Source of the DNA: Cyanidium caldarium
Lineage: Eukaryota > Rhodophyta > Bangiophyceae > Cyanidiales > Cyanidiaceae
Direction: 5' to 3'
DNA: 64,000 bases
NCBI GenBank assembly: GCA_026184775.1
Contig: JANCYW010000012.1
Span: forward strand, 344,226 to 408,225
Below, piece after piece: positions 17,782-27,590 of the stretch. A program made the position numbers and the translations under genes. The notes beneath the pieces are model-generated. The model did not search any database. It was not told the origin of the DNA and saw nothing but the letters and a program-made list of their open reading frames with translations. Each line of letters begins with the position of its first letter. Within the stretch, counting starts at the first letter, position 1.

Positions 17782-17912
17782 CCTCGCGGCGGAAATGGTG
17801 CTCACGCTCATCCTCATTGTCATCTTCGCTACAACGGGCACCGCTTCCGTCCGAGTACCCCATCCACTTCCGCCCCGACAGCGAATCCGCCTCTTTTTGC
17901 TCCCCGTGACCC

Positions 17913-19082
17913 TCAGCTCGGGGTGCCTTTGAGCACTTTATCGCGCAGGGTGCGTATGGTGGTCAGGAAGTTGCCCAGAAAAGTGATCAACACCAGCACC
18001 CCGCCCAAGAGCGCCTGCAACACCCTGGGGTACCGTAGGTACACCTGCAGCGCCCGCACGCCCGTCCACAGCTGCAGGCCGTGCCCGATCAGGATGAACG
18101 GCAGCAGGGTATACATGCTGGTGCCCCAGTGCAGCTGCGCCGAGGAGTCGGTGTTGGCCACGTCCAGTTCACCGGCCTTGCCCAGCGAGCGCAGCGTGTA
18201 GAGGCGCGCCATCTGGTACCGCGCCTGCATAATCTGCAACAACGACAAGTACAGCCCGAGGAAGTGAATCTCGCCGCGGAAATCGGCATACGCCTCGCCG
18301 TCCGGCCAGGTGAGCACCACCGTGGCCAGCGCCAAACTCAGAAAGTGATGCAGGCGCCACCACTGTCGTATATTGGAGCCGTTCACCACCAAGATATTTT
18401 CCCGCAGCGCCAGGGTGCTGTAATAGTAGGCAATAAACAGCTGCAGCAGCAGAGACGGCCACCGCGACGACGTCCACACCAGGCACACCAGCGAGGCCAC
18501 CACCAACATGGGTGCGGTCTGCTGCTTGAAGTGCTCGTACTCCTGCTTGTAGGAGAGGCGAGTGCGCTTGTCCAAGAAGCGCACATTCACCGACCCGACG
18601 AACAGGCGCACAAACAGACCGCCGTAGCGCGGCAGCGTCGCCGAGACCCGGTTGCGCAGGAACGCGTCCGCTTCGTCCACCTCCGGCGGTAGCGACAGGC
18701 GGCGGTCGTCGGCGGAGGAGGCTTGCGCTTCTCGCTGTACCGGCAACGTCTTGCGATAGTCCACCAACCGTTTGCGCTGCTTCGCCGCGGCCTGCTCCAA
18801 CTGCAGCTGCAGCCGGGAGAAGCGCTCGCTCTGCTCCAGATACTCTGCCAGCTGCGTTTGCAGCGCTTTGTGCTCGGTGGCGATTTCGGCTAGCAGCGAC
18901 GCCCGCTCCAACGCGTCAGCACCACCCCGAGGTGACTTGCTGTCTGCCTCAGCGCGTTGTCGCGTTTTCGTCGTGGTAACCGCATCGCCCCCGCCAGCCG
19001 CGGCCGCGGCAGTGTGATGAAGGTCCACCGGCTGCCCACGGTTGGCCCGGCTCGCCGACGAAGCGCCCACCTCCACCACCAT
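17913..19082 (-). CDS. TMEM120: TMEM120 (TMPIT/TACAN) family membrane protein
   Basis: The 389-residue product has an N-terminal coiled coil (about residues 45-125) and six predicted membrane segments. Family blocks include GGLFVRLFVGSVNVRFLDK, YKQEYEHFKQQTAPM, TLALRENILVVNGSNIRQWW, LTWPDGEAY, QARYQMARLYTLRSLG and TFLGNFLTTIRTLRDK, all close to animal and plant TMEM120. The fold resembles fatty-acid elongases and binds CoA; ion-channel activity proposed for TACAN is disputed. The protein probably sits in the ER or nuclear envelope. Its start at 19080-19082 is only 61 bp from the next gene's first ATG. Confidence 0.93.
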   Translation of the reverse strand: MVVEVGASSASRANRGQPVDLHHTAAAAAGGGDAVTTTKTRQRAEADSKSPRGGADALERASLLAEIATEHKALQTQLAEYLEQSERFSRLQLQLEQAAAKQRKRLVDYRKTLPVQREAQASSADDRRLSLPPEVDEADAFLRNRVSATLPRYGGLFVRLFVGSVNVRFLDKRTRLSYKQEYEHFKQQTAPMLVVASLVCLVWTSSRWPSLLLQLFIAYYYSTLALRENILVVNGSNIRQWWRLHHFLSLALATVVLTWPDGEAYADFRGEIHFLGLYLSLLQIMQARYQMARLYTLRSLGKAGELDVANTDSSAQLHWGTSMYTLLPFILIGHGLQLWTGVRALQVYLRYPRVLQALLGGVLVLITFLGNFLTTIRTLRDKVLKGTPS

Positions 19083-19143
19083 GACGCACCGTCGTCGCCC
19101 GTCCCAAAGCGAAGGGATGACACCCAGTCACCCGTAGAAAAGT

Positions 19144-19995
19144 ATGGCGGGGCGGCGTATCGAAGCGACGAGCAGCGCTTGCGGCGACCGGTGGCGTTTG
19201 CCAAAGCGTTGCCCTGCCGGGACGCACACCGCAGCCCGAAGCGTGTGCGCATCATTCGCCTCCGAAAAGTGCCGTGGTCGTCGCCGAGAGAGGGAGCGAG
19301 TCGGCGTCGAGAGAGAGGCCACGCGCGCACCGGAAGGCAGGGAAGGTGCGATGGGGTTGGCGAGTGCATCTGGTGGCTCCGGACGGGTGGGCGATGCGTC
19401 TGTGAGGAGTTGCGACGGGCGCGAAAGCGTTCGAGCCGGCCTGGCGTTCACGCCGTCATGGAGCGGCGGGCTGCGGAACGGCTTCCAGCGCCTGGACACG
19501 ACAGGCACCATTTGCATTCTCCCGCGCGGCCTCAGTGATGAATGTTCCGGCACCAGTAGCAGTTTCCGAGGGAGACCGGCGAGCGGTTCACCAGCAGTGT
19601 CGGTGGCTCGGCGGCTGCGTCGGGAGCGACGACCGCAGCAGACGCTCCGCTGTCTGGTGCCGACGCTGCCCTCGTGGGAGACGCTCCGCGATCCGACCAC
19701 CATCAGCACGTTGCTCTTCCAGCTGTCGGCGATTCCGTACGTCGCTGCATTGTACTATATGTGGAAATCGCCGGGGCCGTTTCCACGGCTGGTGAAGCTC
19801 GGCTTCACCTACTTGCTGGTGTTTGTTGGCGGCACTATTATAACCGGCGTGATCGCCAAGCAAAAGTACGGCGCACTGCTTGCGAATGTGGACTACTTGC
19901 ACGGCACCGCGGAGACGCTGCTGTGCATTACCAATCTGTTCCTTATTGTCGGCTTGCAGCGGGCGATTGATGCCAAGAGGCGCGAGAAATCGTAG
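19144..19995 (+). CDS. DUF3593-type plastid membrane protein
   Basis: The C-terminal 110 residues match the DUF3593 family of cyanobacteria and plastids: TLLFQLSAIPYVAALYYMW, FPRLVKLGFTYLLVFVGGT, ITGVIAKQKYGALLANVD, YLHGTAETLLCITNLFLIVG. This gives three hydrophobic segments and the conserved LANVDWLHG-like block. The N-terminal 170 residues are basic and Ser/Arg-rich, consistent with a plastid transit peptide and linker. Molecular function is unknown; the family tracks with oxygenic phototrophs. The start is uncertain: ATG at 19144 lies very close to the divergent TMEM120 start, and the in-frame ATG at 19351 is equally possible. Confidence 0.7.
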   Translation: MAGRRIEATSSACGDRWRLPKRCPAGTHTAARSVCASFASEKCRGRRRERERVGVEREATRAPEGREGAMGLASASGGSGRVGDASVRSCDGRESVRAGLAFTPSWSGGLRNGFQRLDTTGTICILPRGLSDECSGTSSSFRGRPASGSPAVSVARRLRRERRPQQTLRCLVPTLPSWETLRDPTTISTLLFQLSAIPYVAALYYMWKSPGPFPRLVKLGFTYLLVFVGGTIITGVIAKQKYGALLANVDYLHGTAETLLCITNLFLIVGLQRAIDAKRREKS

Positions 19996-20515
19996 CAACC
20001 GACTGCATGCAGCCCGGCGAACGGGCGCATCTGGTGACGGATGCTTCCGTGGAGTCGACACGGAAAGATATGCGCAGGATGGGTGAGGGCGCGGAGAAAC
20101 GCACGGAGACACGACAGTGGCGCGACGTGCGCGTGGCGGACGTGTCGCAGGGGAGGAGAGTAAAGCGCGCTCGTGCATGATTGCGTTCGGTGGACGCTTG
20201 CTGGTGGCCGCGCGATTTTGACGGTGAACATCGCCGTCGACCCGCTCGTACACAAACGGTGATGCTATCGAGCGCGGCATCGGAACGTCGGAACGTCACG
20301 CGCAATTGTGTCACGAAATCTCCGCGCCTCCCTCTATATGAGACAAGCCTGCACACTGCCGGCGAGCTCCCAAACGGAGCGCCTGCCCGAGCACCAACGC
20401 GTTCGGGCGGGCGTACGCCACGGGTGTTCCCCTTACTCGTTCGTCCTGCCGCTTCGTGTTCGTGAATCCCTGCGCCGCGCTCCGACGTGAATTCACCCGC
20501 TCCCTTCTGTCCATT
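19996..20515. other. Intergenic region
   Basis: The 520 bp lie between two plus-strand genes. Frames present are short and on both strands. No recognisable RNA gene or repeat. Confidence 0.4.
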
Positions 20516-21082
20516 ATGCTGGCGTTCCTTACTCCTTCCTACGCGCTGCGTACGACGCACGCCGGCGGCGCGGCGCGCCGTGCACGTGTTTGCGCACCGC
20601 GGCGCCTGCAGGTGGCCGCGCAGCTGCAGGCCGAGCCGCAGCCAGGCGAGCCGGGCTACCGCCCTAACGTCGCCGGCGGGCGCTCTGGAAAGGGCAAAGG
20701 GGAGGGTGCAGCGCCCAAGACGGGCAGCTCGCAGGCAGTGCCGGAGGCGGCCAAGCAAGCGATCCGTGCGCCCATGGCGGCGGTGGGCCGGCCCAAGATA
20801 ACGCCCAAGACCAAGTCGTACGAGATGGAGGAGCCGCAGGCGCCGAAAGTGAGCTCGTTTGCGGAGGCCCGTGCCAAAATGTCGGGCGCGGGCACCGGCA
20901 CATCGGCGGTGTCCACGGCGTCGCCCAAGGCCATTCCGGGGCCACAGGGGCGCCGCTCCAGCGTCGACAGCGGCCTGGTGCCCAAGTTCCCCGGACTGCC
21001 GGATTATCTGCAGCCGCTGCCGGAGGATACGCGCGAGCAGCGGGAGAAGCTGCGTATGCGCATTCCGACGGGCCGTAAGTAA
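20516..21082 (+). CDS. Unrecognised protein, possibly organelle-targeted
   Basis: I do not recognise this 188-residue product. Residues 1-40 (MLAFLTPSYALRTTHAGGA, then Arg/Ala-rich) look like a plastid or mitochondrial transit peptide. The body is low complexity, rich in Lys, Pro, Ala and Gly, with the segments VGRPKITPKTKSYEMEEPQ and SSFAEARAKMSG, and the tail is better ordered: LVPKFPGLPDYLQPLPEDTR then EQREKLRMRIPTGRK. Codon use is strongly G/C-ending in this frame over its full length, which favours a real gene. The longer frame starts with GTG at 20456; ATG is at 20516. Confidence 0.6.
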   Translation: MLAFLTPSYALRTTHAGGAARRARVCAPRRLQVAAQLQAEPQPGEPGYRPNVAGGRSGKGKGEGAAPKTGSSQAVPEAAKQAIRAPMAAVGRPKITPKTKSYEMEEPQAPKVSSFAEARAKMSGAGTGTSAVSTASPKAIPGPQGRRSSVDSGLVPKFPGLPDYLQPLPEDTREQREKLRMRIPTGRK

Positions 21083-21677
21083 ATCGCAGCCGTGGCGAGG
21101 GTCAAGTCAACGATGCGCGCAGGTGACACGGTCGCACTGCCGCCCCCGCCGGCGCCTGTCTACTGGCAATACGCATGAAGAACGATACCAGCGCGAAAGC
21201 CCAAAGCGCAAGTTGGAAGTGTTGAGAGCGTCGAGTACACCCGGAGAAAGGGACGGCGGCGGCGTAAAGTGGTCTCCATCGTTGCAGCAACTGCGAAAGC
21301 GTCCTGGAGAGCGATCCACCGACCGTGTAGGGTGTACTGCCTGGTGAACACGCCGTACACTCCACCAGTCTGCCCTCCGACTCTTCCCGCCATACACCAC
21401 ACCGCTGGGTGTTCCCCTGGCTTGCTGTTATCCCGTTCCGTGGTGCTCTCCACTCCTTCCCCGCATTCTGTTCACGGACGCATCGGCGCCAGGACATGGT
21501 CTCCGCAGCGCTTTCAGGTCTGCGTTCCCCACGCGCTCCTCCCTGCGTCGTGAGCGACTAGACGGACGAATAGCGCAGTCACACTGAGGCGCCGACGGCC
21601 ACCACACCTGCACACACACAGAGCTGCACCCCTCTCTCCACCCACCACGCTCTGAGTTGTTCACTGCCTGCCTGCTC
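21083..21677. other. Intergenic region
   Basis: About 595 bp with no credible gene. Codon bias toward G/C-ending triplets, clear in neighbouring genes, is absent in all frames. No tRNA or repeat recognised. Confidence 0.4.
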
Positions 21678-22022
21678 ATGAACACCGACGACAGCATCTA
21701 CCGCGACGCCAAGCCACCGCCGCCGGGCAAGGCGGAGGTGTTCGACTTTGGCACGCGGTACGCTGACTACTTCAGCCACCCGTACCAATTTGTGGGCATC
21801 AACGACCCGGACTATGCACAAGCGCCGACGCTGTGGATAATGCGGGAGAAGCCGCGGCCGTTCCGCCGTCGGGGACGGCATCCCGACGAGGAGTACACCT
21901 TTACTTTTCGGATGGTGGAGCTGAACGGGACGGGCATGTTTTTCGACCTGTTGCGGCGCGGCAAGATTGAAATGGAGGTGACGCCGGATCTGTCCTATGT
22001 GGTGCGACGGCGCGGTCGTTAA
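21678..22022 (+). CDS. Small unrecognised protein
   Basis: I do not recognise this 114-residue soluble protein. It has a Tyr/Phe-rich middle (VFDFGTRYADYFSHPYQF, then VGINDPDYAQAPTLWIMREK), a basic stretch (RPFRRRGRHPDEEYTF) and a C-terminal part EMEVTPDLSYVVRRRGR. Composition is balanced rather than repetitive and codons are G/C-ending, so it is very likely real. No signal peptide or membrane segment is seen. The first ATG is at 21678; the frame extends to a TTG at 21657. Its stop overlaps the stop of the convergent kleisin gene. Confidence 0.65.
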   Translation: MNTDDSIYRDAKPPPPGKAEVFDFGTRYADYFSHPYQFVGINDPDYAQAPTLWIMREKPRPFRRRGRHPDEEYTFTFRMVELNGTGMFFDLLRRGKIEMEVTPDLSYVVRRRGR

Positions 22023-23920
22023 GTGGCTGTGAGCAGCCGGCGCAGACGGATCTCGCCGTACGGTTCGGGTTGGTGCACCGCGAGCTGGGCGCGCGACGCC
22101 AGCGCTAGCACGCTGGTGAAGAGGCGGGCGGCGTGGGCTACGCGCGACACGGCGTGGTGGTCGTCTGGCGCGACGGGCGTGAGGGTGGCGAGGCACGCAC
22201 GGAAGGACGCATCGTGGGGCGCTGGTGGCGCCGCCTGGAGCAGGTGGTCGGTGTAGATGCGCCAGGCCACCGCCGGGCGTTCGGCGGGGAATAGCACCCG
22301 CGGTCGGTGGCGCGATGGCGGGGTGCCTGATGCGAGCGCCGGCACATCATCGTGCCACGGTGTATCCGCGGTGTCGCCAGCAGTAGCGCGGCCGCCGGAG
22401 CTGCCGGCCGCATCCGACAGGCGGGGCAGCGGCGGGCGGGCGGCTACAGCGTGTGGCGCGAGGCTCGTTTCGGCCGAGCGATCGGATGATACCGAGCGCA
22501 TGGCCGCCGAGAGAGCGCCGGGCGTGGCCAGATCATGCGGCGCTGCCGACGTGCCCGTGGCGGCGAGAGCGCGCGTCCGTTCCGGCTCGCTGGCGCTGCC
22601 GAATGCGCGTTGCGTGCGGTCGGTTGACGTGCCGGACACTGGCGACGTTGCCGAGGCGGGGGAGGTGTGTGTGAGGCGGCTGCCGGCAAGCGCCGTCGGC
22701 TCCTGCACCAGCATATGGATATAGACGGAGCGCAGGGGGTTGGGGTGCTGCAACGGCAACGGGAAGATGCCCCATCGCAGCAGCGGTTCCACCGTGGTCG
22801 GTGCGCACGGCGGTGGCACCCGATGTCGACGACCGAGCGCCATCGCGTACACTTCCGGCCAGGCGGGTGAGGCGGTTCTGGCCCACAGCGCGGTGCGGGT
22901 GGAGCGCACGATATCGCGCGTGTCGTGCAGCATGTGGCGCAGTTTGCGCGCTTCGATCTCCGTGCATCCGGTCCGGTCGACCATGTGATGCATGCGTTTG
23001 TAGCCGCGCGGGCGTAACGGGGTGGCGGTGATGGTGGTGGATTTGGCGGCTGCGACTGGCACGGGGGGAACGGGGCTATGCGGCAGGGATGTGGTGGCGA
23101 CAGCGCCGGTCGGCAGGCGCGGTGCCGGCGACACGGCGCTGCCAGGCGAGGCACCGTCGCTGGAGAGCAGCGGGCTCAGAGGCGGCGCCAGTGCCGGCGG
23201 CGTCGGAGATGATGACGAGGGCATTGCAGGTGTCGCTGTGCGTAGTGCCGGCTCATCCAGGGTGATACTGCGATCGTCGGTGACGCGAAACGTGCGCTGC
23301 CGGCGGAGGTGCGGCGTGCTCGCATTCTCGGCGGCCGCCGTTCCCGCTGACGAAAGCAGCGGTGAGGGCGCACCAGCGGCAGGCAGCAGCTCACTCCCGT
23401 GGGCCAGCGCCAGGAACACATCGACCGCTACTGCGCTGGAGCACGCCTCATCACTGGCGTGCGCCCAACACCCGAAGATGCTGTTCACATCGGCGTCGAA
23501 GGTGAGCCCGCGCAATGTACCCTGGCATCGCCTGGTCGCCCAGCAACCGATGTCTGGTTTGGCGGGGGCATCCGTCATCAGGTGGCGCTCCGAATCGGCG
23601 TCCGGCACCCGCATCGTCGTGGTCGCTGGATGATGCATACCATGACGCCCGGCGGGCGCCCCGGCGGCGATGTCGCTGGCCATCTGATACGCCAGCGCTG
23701 CCTTGCGCCCATACAACCGCGCAATGCCGCACAACAGAAACGCCTGCAGGCGGAGCGAATACATACCAGCTGTTTCGAAACGCACCAGCTCGTGGCATAG
23801 CGCGTCGATGCTGACCAGCTCCACTGCGCGCCGCGGCAGACGCTCCGCGCCCATGGTGGACGCCAACCACACTTTGGCCAGTGGGCCACGCCTAGCCAAC
23901 ATATCCGCCGGATAAAACAT
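22019..23920 (-). CDS. RAD21: Cohesin kleisin subunit RAD21/SCC1 (or REC8)
   Basis: The start MFYPADMLARRGPLAKVWLA reproduces the invariant kleisin N-terminus (MFYS..LL.+KGPL..IW.A), and LRLQAFLLCGIARLYGRKAA is the SMC3-binding helix. The C-terminus (AARLFTSVLALASRAQLAVH then QPEPYGEIRLRRLL) is the Rad21/Rec8 winged helix that binds the SMC1 head. Between them lie about 400 low-complexity residues plus a conserved middle block (MVDRTGCTEIEARKLRHMLH) resembling the SA/Scc3-binding region. The 633-residue protein closes the cohesin ring. The frame continues upstream to 24484, but kleisins begin at MFY, fixing the start at 23918-23920. Mitotic versus meiotic type is unresolved. Confidence 0.87.
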   Translation of the reverse strand: MFYPADMLARRGPLAKVWLASTMGAERLPRRAVELVSIDALCHELVRFETAGMYSLRLQAFLLCGIARLYGRKAALAYQMASDIAAGAPAGRHGMHHPATTTMRVPDADSERHLMTDAPAKPDIGCWATRRCQGTLRGLTFDADVNSIFGCWAHASDEACSSAVAVDVFLALAHGSELLPAAGAPSPLLSSAGTAAAENASTPHLRRQRTFRVTDDRSITLDEPALRTATPAMPSSSSPTPPALAPPLSPLLSSDGASPGSAVSPAPRLPTGAVATTSLPHSPVPPVPVAAAKSTTITATPLRPRGYKRMHHMVDRTGCTEIEARKLRHMLHDTRDIVRSTRTALWARTASPAWPEVYAMALGRRHRVPPPCAPTTVEPLLRWGIFPLPLQHPNPLRSVYIHMLVQEPTALAGSRLTHTSPASATSPVSGTSTDRTQRAFGSASEPERTRALAATGTSAAPHDLATPGALSAAMRSVSSDRSAETSLAPHAVAARPPLPRLSDAAGSSGGRATAGDTADTPWHDDVPALASGTPPSRHRPRVLFPAERPAVAWRIYTDHLLQAAPPAPHDASFRACLATLTPVAPDDHHAVSRVAHAARLFTSVLALASRAQLAVHQPEPYGEIRLRRLLTAT

Positions 23921-24173
23921 GCTACAGAATGCCAGGAGGAGAGCGTGCAGGGAGGGATGTGCTGCTCGACAACCGCGCAGAGATGCCGACCGGTTGGCGC
24001 GAAAACTACTCGCCCGTCGCACCATTTCCGATTCGCAGCGCGAAGGGAATTCCCGGAACCGTATAAGGGACGATTCCCTCTCCTCCGGCCGATCGGCCGC
24101 TGCGGTCTGACGGCGTTGCGGCCGTCTGTCGGACCGGGCATCGGCCACCGACCGGTGTGACTCGGATGAGGGC

Positions 24174-26177
24174 ATGGTGGAGCGTTGCCTGGGGTGTTTT
24201 GTGTCCAGTGCGGTGACGGGTTGGTGGACAAGTGTGCGTGCTGGCGTGTTGTGCGGTCGGAGACGGTGGTTGTCGCCGCCGCTGGTGGTGGTGAGGCGGC
24301 GGCTGACCGTCGGTCGGGGCATCGGTCGCCGAGTCCGGGCCGCAGCTAGCGCTGACCGCGTTGCCGAGCGCGCTGGGCCCGCCATGGAGAATGGAACATG
24401 CGAGAAGGGAGAGCTCGATGCCCGTATGGAGGACAATGTCGGCGGGCGATTCCACCGACCAGAGGCGGCTGTCAAGCGCAGCAAGCGGAATGTGGCGTTG
24501 TGGTTCGGTTACGTGGGCACCGAGTACCGCGGATCGCAGGTGAACCTGGCGGTGCCGGCCGCCGAGGGTCAGGCGTCTGAATCTGTCGCCCTCACCCCGC
24601 CGTCGTCGGATCACAACGGCACCGATGCGGCGGCCCGAATGCGGGCGCTGGCTACCGATACCGTGGAGGCGCAGCTGGGGCGAGCCTTCTACCACGGCGG
24701 TACGGTGAGCGACGCCAACGCCTTTGACTGGAACAAAATGCACTGGTCGCGTGCCTCACGCACCGACAAGGGCGTGCACGCGGCGGCGAATGTCATGTCG
24801 GCCAAGCTGTTGCTCGATCACGAGACCGACCTGACCTCCACGAACGAACTGAGCGACGCGTGGCTGCAGCGGCTGAACGAGCAGTTGCCGCCGAGCATCC
24901 GCATACTGGGTGGTCGACGCGCCAGCAAGCATTTTCGAGCGCGCTACTGCTGCAGCATGCGCGAATACGAGTACCTGATACCGCGGTGGGTGCTGGCCGG
25001 TAACGAGGACGTCTTCTTGGAGGTGCTGCGGCTGTTCGAGGGCACGCACCGCTTTCACAATTTTAGCGGACGAGAGCGCAAGCGATCCAGTGGGTGGTTT
25101 ATCAAGCACGGGCGCACGTTACCGGATGAGGAGGAAGGAGAGGAGGGGGAGGAGGGGGATGACGAAGGGGACGGGCAGCACCGAGGCCGCGTCGCGAACG
25201 AGAACGGCGCGGCCTCGGTGCATGGCGAGGCGCTGCCCGCATATCAGCACGCCCGAGAGGCCATCCAAGAGGTGCACAGCGAAACGACGGCAGACGGCGC
25301 ATCGCCTCCGGTGCAGCACAATGATGCGCACAGTTTTGAGGTCGGCGAGCCGGAGCACCGCCCCAACGTCACCCAGGTGGCGTATCCGGTGGCGCACCCC
25401 GAACGACTCCGCAGCAGCTACTATATGCGCACGCTGTTCTCGTTCGCGATGGAGGCGTGTCCGGCACCGGACGCCGCTGCATCCTCGGCCGCGCCGCCGT
25501 ATTGGATTGTGCGCGTGATCGGGCAGTCGTTTGTGCTGCACCAGATACGGTTGATGCTGGGTGCGGCGGTATCGGTAGCGCGCGGCCTGCTGCCGCTGGA
25601 GGCGGTGCGCGCCTCTCTGAACGGGCCGTTCCGCGTACAATATCGGCGCGTGCCCGGCAGCGGGTTGCTGCTGGCGCGAGCGACTTTTTGGGATGCCAAG
25701 GCCGAGCGGTACCGCCTGGAGAGCACGGCGACGATTGAGCGGCGCGTCGACGCCTTCAAGCGCAACGTGCTCTATCCGCACATCTACCCGCTGACCGATC
25801 AGGAGTGGCGCGTGCATCTGGACGAGCAGGCTGGCGGGCAGGTCGCGTATCAGAACGTGCAAACGCTGTTGCGCCAGTACGATCGCTGGCGCACACGGAT
25901 GGAGCAGGCGGCGCGCGAGCGAATGGCGCGCGCCCCGGCGGCCCCGGCGTCCATGAAAGCGGAACCGCGCGGCACGCGATCGATGCTGCCGCGGGGATTG
26001 CAGACGGCGCTCGCGCTACGACATCGCCTGCTGCCCGGCCCGCAGCTGTGCCACGTGCGCCATCAGCTATGGGGCGCGGTGGCGGACGGCCGCCTGCCGT
26101 CGCGTCCATCCCTCGACGAATGCATGGCCTACTACGAGCAACACCTGCGAGACGCAGAGGAGGCGGCGCGATCGTAG
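24174..26177 (+). CDS. PUS1: tRNA pseudouridine synthase, PUS1/TruA family
   Basis: The enzyme isomerises uridines in tRNA and, in other eukaryotes, some mRNA and snRNA. KRNVALWFGYVGTEYRGSQ opens the fold; the catalytic motif SRASRTDKGVHAAANV places the nucleophilic Asp at about residue 198; HNFSGRERKRSS, YWIVRVIGQSFVLHQIR and MLGAAVSVARGLL complete the TruA core. A glutamate/aspartate-rich insertion (about 320-400) and a 140-residue C-terminal extension enlarge it to 667 residues. The first 100 residues are basic and may be a targeting peptide; ATG at 24384 (MENGTCEKGE) is an alternative start. It is divergent from the kleisin gene, 253 bp apart. Confidence 0.92.
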   Translation: MVERCLGCFVSSAVTGWWTSVRAGVLCGRRRWLSPPLVVVRRRLTVGRGIGRRVRAAASADRVAERAGPAMENGTCEKGELDARMEDNVGGRFHRPEAAVKRSKRNVALWFGYVGTEYRGSQVNLAVPAAEGQASESVALTPPSSDHNGTDAAARMRALATDTVEAQLGRAFYHGGTVSDANAFDWNKMHWSRASRTDKGVHAAANVMSAKLLLDHETDLTSTNELSDAWLQRLNEQLPPSIRILGGRRASKHFRARYCCSMREYEYLIPRWVLAGNEDVFLEVLRLFEGTHRFHNFSGRERKRSSGWFIKHGRTLPDEEEGEEGEEGDDEGDGQHRGRVANENGAASVHGEALPAYQHAREAIQEVHSETTADGASPPVQHNDAHSFEVGEPEHRPNVTQVAYPVAHPERLRSSYYMRTLFSFAMEACPAPDAAASSAAPPYWIVRVIGQSFVLHQIRLMLGAAVSVARGLLPLEAVRASLNGPFRVQYRRVPGSGLLLARATFWDAKAERYRLESTATIERRVDAFKRNVLYPHIYPLTDQEWRVHLDEQAGGQVAYQNVQTLLRQYDRWRTRMEQAARERMARAPAAPASMKAEPRGTRSMLPRGLQTALALRHRLLPGPQLCHVRHQLWGAVADGRLPSRPSLDECMAYYEQHLRDAEEAARS

Positions 26178-26255
26178 AGGCGACACCACGGACGCCATTT
26201 ACGGAGGGCGTGTGGAGAGCGCCGGTCGCCGACGGACATCACCCCGCGACACCTC

Positions 26256-27284
26256 TCACAACTTCCACACGTGTGCCTCGCGGTATCCGAGCGCTTTCAG
26301 TGCGCCGCTCAGCTCGCCCTGTTTGCGGTCCTTGGTCTTGGGTCCACTCACGGCCTCCATCATGCCCGGCGGGCCGCACACCAACACGAACGGATCGCGC
26401 TCGGGCGGCGGCAGCACCCGCTGCAGGTACTCGCGCGTCACGAGGCCGTGCGTGATGTTCGGCGCTGGCACCAGCGGCGCCTCTTTCACCACATACTGTA
26501 TCTGCAGGTAGCCGTCACTGGACTCGGCCAGTGCTTCAATGTCTTGTCGCATCAGGATCTCCAGTTCGGAGTTGTTGGCGAAGACGAGCAACAGTCGCGC
26601 CGGCAACCGCCGCTCGTCGCCCTCCCGCCGCCGTCGCACCAGATCTTGTATCAGCTGATAGCACGGAGTCACCCCGGTGCCGCCCGCGATGAGCACCACG
26701 TCGCGGCCGGCGTGCTCGCCCGCTGTCATGCGGTACTGCTCGAAGGGGCCTTTCATCTCTACGATGTCGCCGGGCCGCAGCTCGTGCAAGCGCGGCGACA
26801 GTTTGCCGCCGGCGTACTCGCGTATCACAAACGCCAGCGAGCCGTCACTAAACCGCGGCGTAATCGGGTTGTACGGCCGCACCGCCACCTCGTCGCTGGC
26901 CTCGTCCACGCGCGCCCGCAACATCACACACGATATCGGCGGCACCTCCACGGGCGTCGACGTGGCCACCGTGATGCCCTCGGCGGCGTCCTGCACCGGC
27001 TCGAAGAGGAACCGTCTGGCAGTGGTCGATTCCATACTGGTCTGCACCAACTTCCACGTGGTCCACTCGTTGACGCTCAACACCGTCTTGTCGCCGCCCA
27101 GTCGTCGGTTCAGCGACTGCGCCTGCGCCGACGCCCACGAGAGCCCCGGAAGAGGCAGCCACCGCCGCCAACGTTCCCGATGTGGGGATGAAGCGGTGGA
27201 CGCGTCGTGCGATGCGTGATGCAGCCACCAAGCAGCCGCCAGTCCGGTCCCGGCCCCGCCAATGAGTGCTCGACTCCGTGACAT
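26256..27284 (-). CDS. NADH-cytochrome b5 reductase (mitochondrial MCR1-like)
   Basis: The 342-residue flavoenzyme moves electrons from NADH through FAD to cytochrome b5. The FAD motif is VAVRPYNPIT (about residue 133, the RxY[ST]-type site), followed by GKLSPRLHELRPGDIVEMKG; the NADH-binding half has VLIAGGTGVTPCYQLI near 200 and VLVCGPPGMM near 303. Residues 8-25 (LIGGAGTGLAAAWWLHHA) form a single hydrophobic anchor after a short basic start, as in MCR1 of the mitochondrial outer membrane/intermembrane space. The frame runs on to 27569, but ATG at 27282-27284 gives the anchored form. It is convergent with PUS1, 78 bp between stops. Confidence 0.92.
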   Translation of the reverse strand: MSRSRALIGGAGTGLAAAWWLHHASHDASTASSPHRERWRRWLPLPGLSWASAQAQSLNRRLGGDKTVLSVNEWTTWKLVQTSMESTTARRFLFEPVQDAAEGITVATSTPVEVPPISCVMLRARVDEASDEVAVRPYNPITPRFSDGSLAFVIREYAGGKLSPRLHELRPGDIVEMKGPFEQYRMTAGEHAGRDVVLIAGGTGVTPCYQLIQDLVRRRREGDERRLPARLLLVFANNSELEILMRQDIEALAESSDGYLQIQYVVKEAPLVPAPNITHGLVTREYLQRVLPPPERDPFVLVCGPPGMMEAVSGPKTKDRKQGELSGALKALGYREAHVWKL

Positions 27285-27590
27285 GATGATCCCCGACGAG
27301 GAGAACGAGAGGCGGAACCGCGACGATCGCCTCTGCCTAGCCCGTCGACACGCCCGGCTGCAAGATCGGACGGCACTGAGCGCAGTGCAACTGCAGTCGC
27401 GCTGTGCTCGGTGTCTCTGCGGGTCTCTTCGGCGGCGGACGTTCGTCGCTGCAGCGCGACGGCAACGTTCGTCCGACGCATCGCGGTCGGGCGGGCGGGC
27501 AGCGATGCGGCACAGCGGGTGTAGAAAATGGGATGGAGGGAGAGGATATGCACACACAAGAGTCTGCACACATAGATATGCTTTCGATGC
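27285..27590. other. Intergenic region
   Basis: The 306 bp between the b5 reductase start and the 3' end of the NT-C2 gene hold no credible gene, repeat or RNA. They likely contain the reductase promoter. Confidence 0.4.

Noticed and set aside
23921-24484. Upstream extension of the kleisin frame
   Set aside because: Kleisins begin at MFY; the extension is low complexity and overlaps the start of PUS1 on the other strand.
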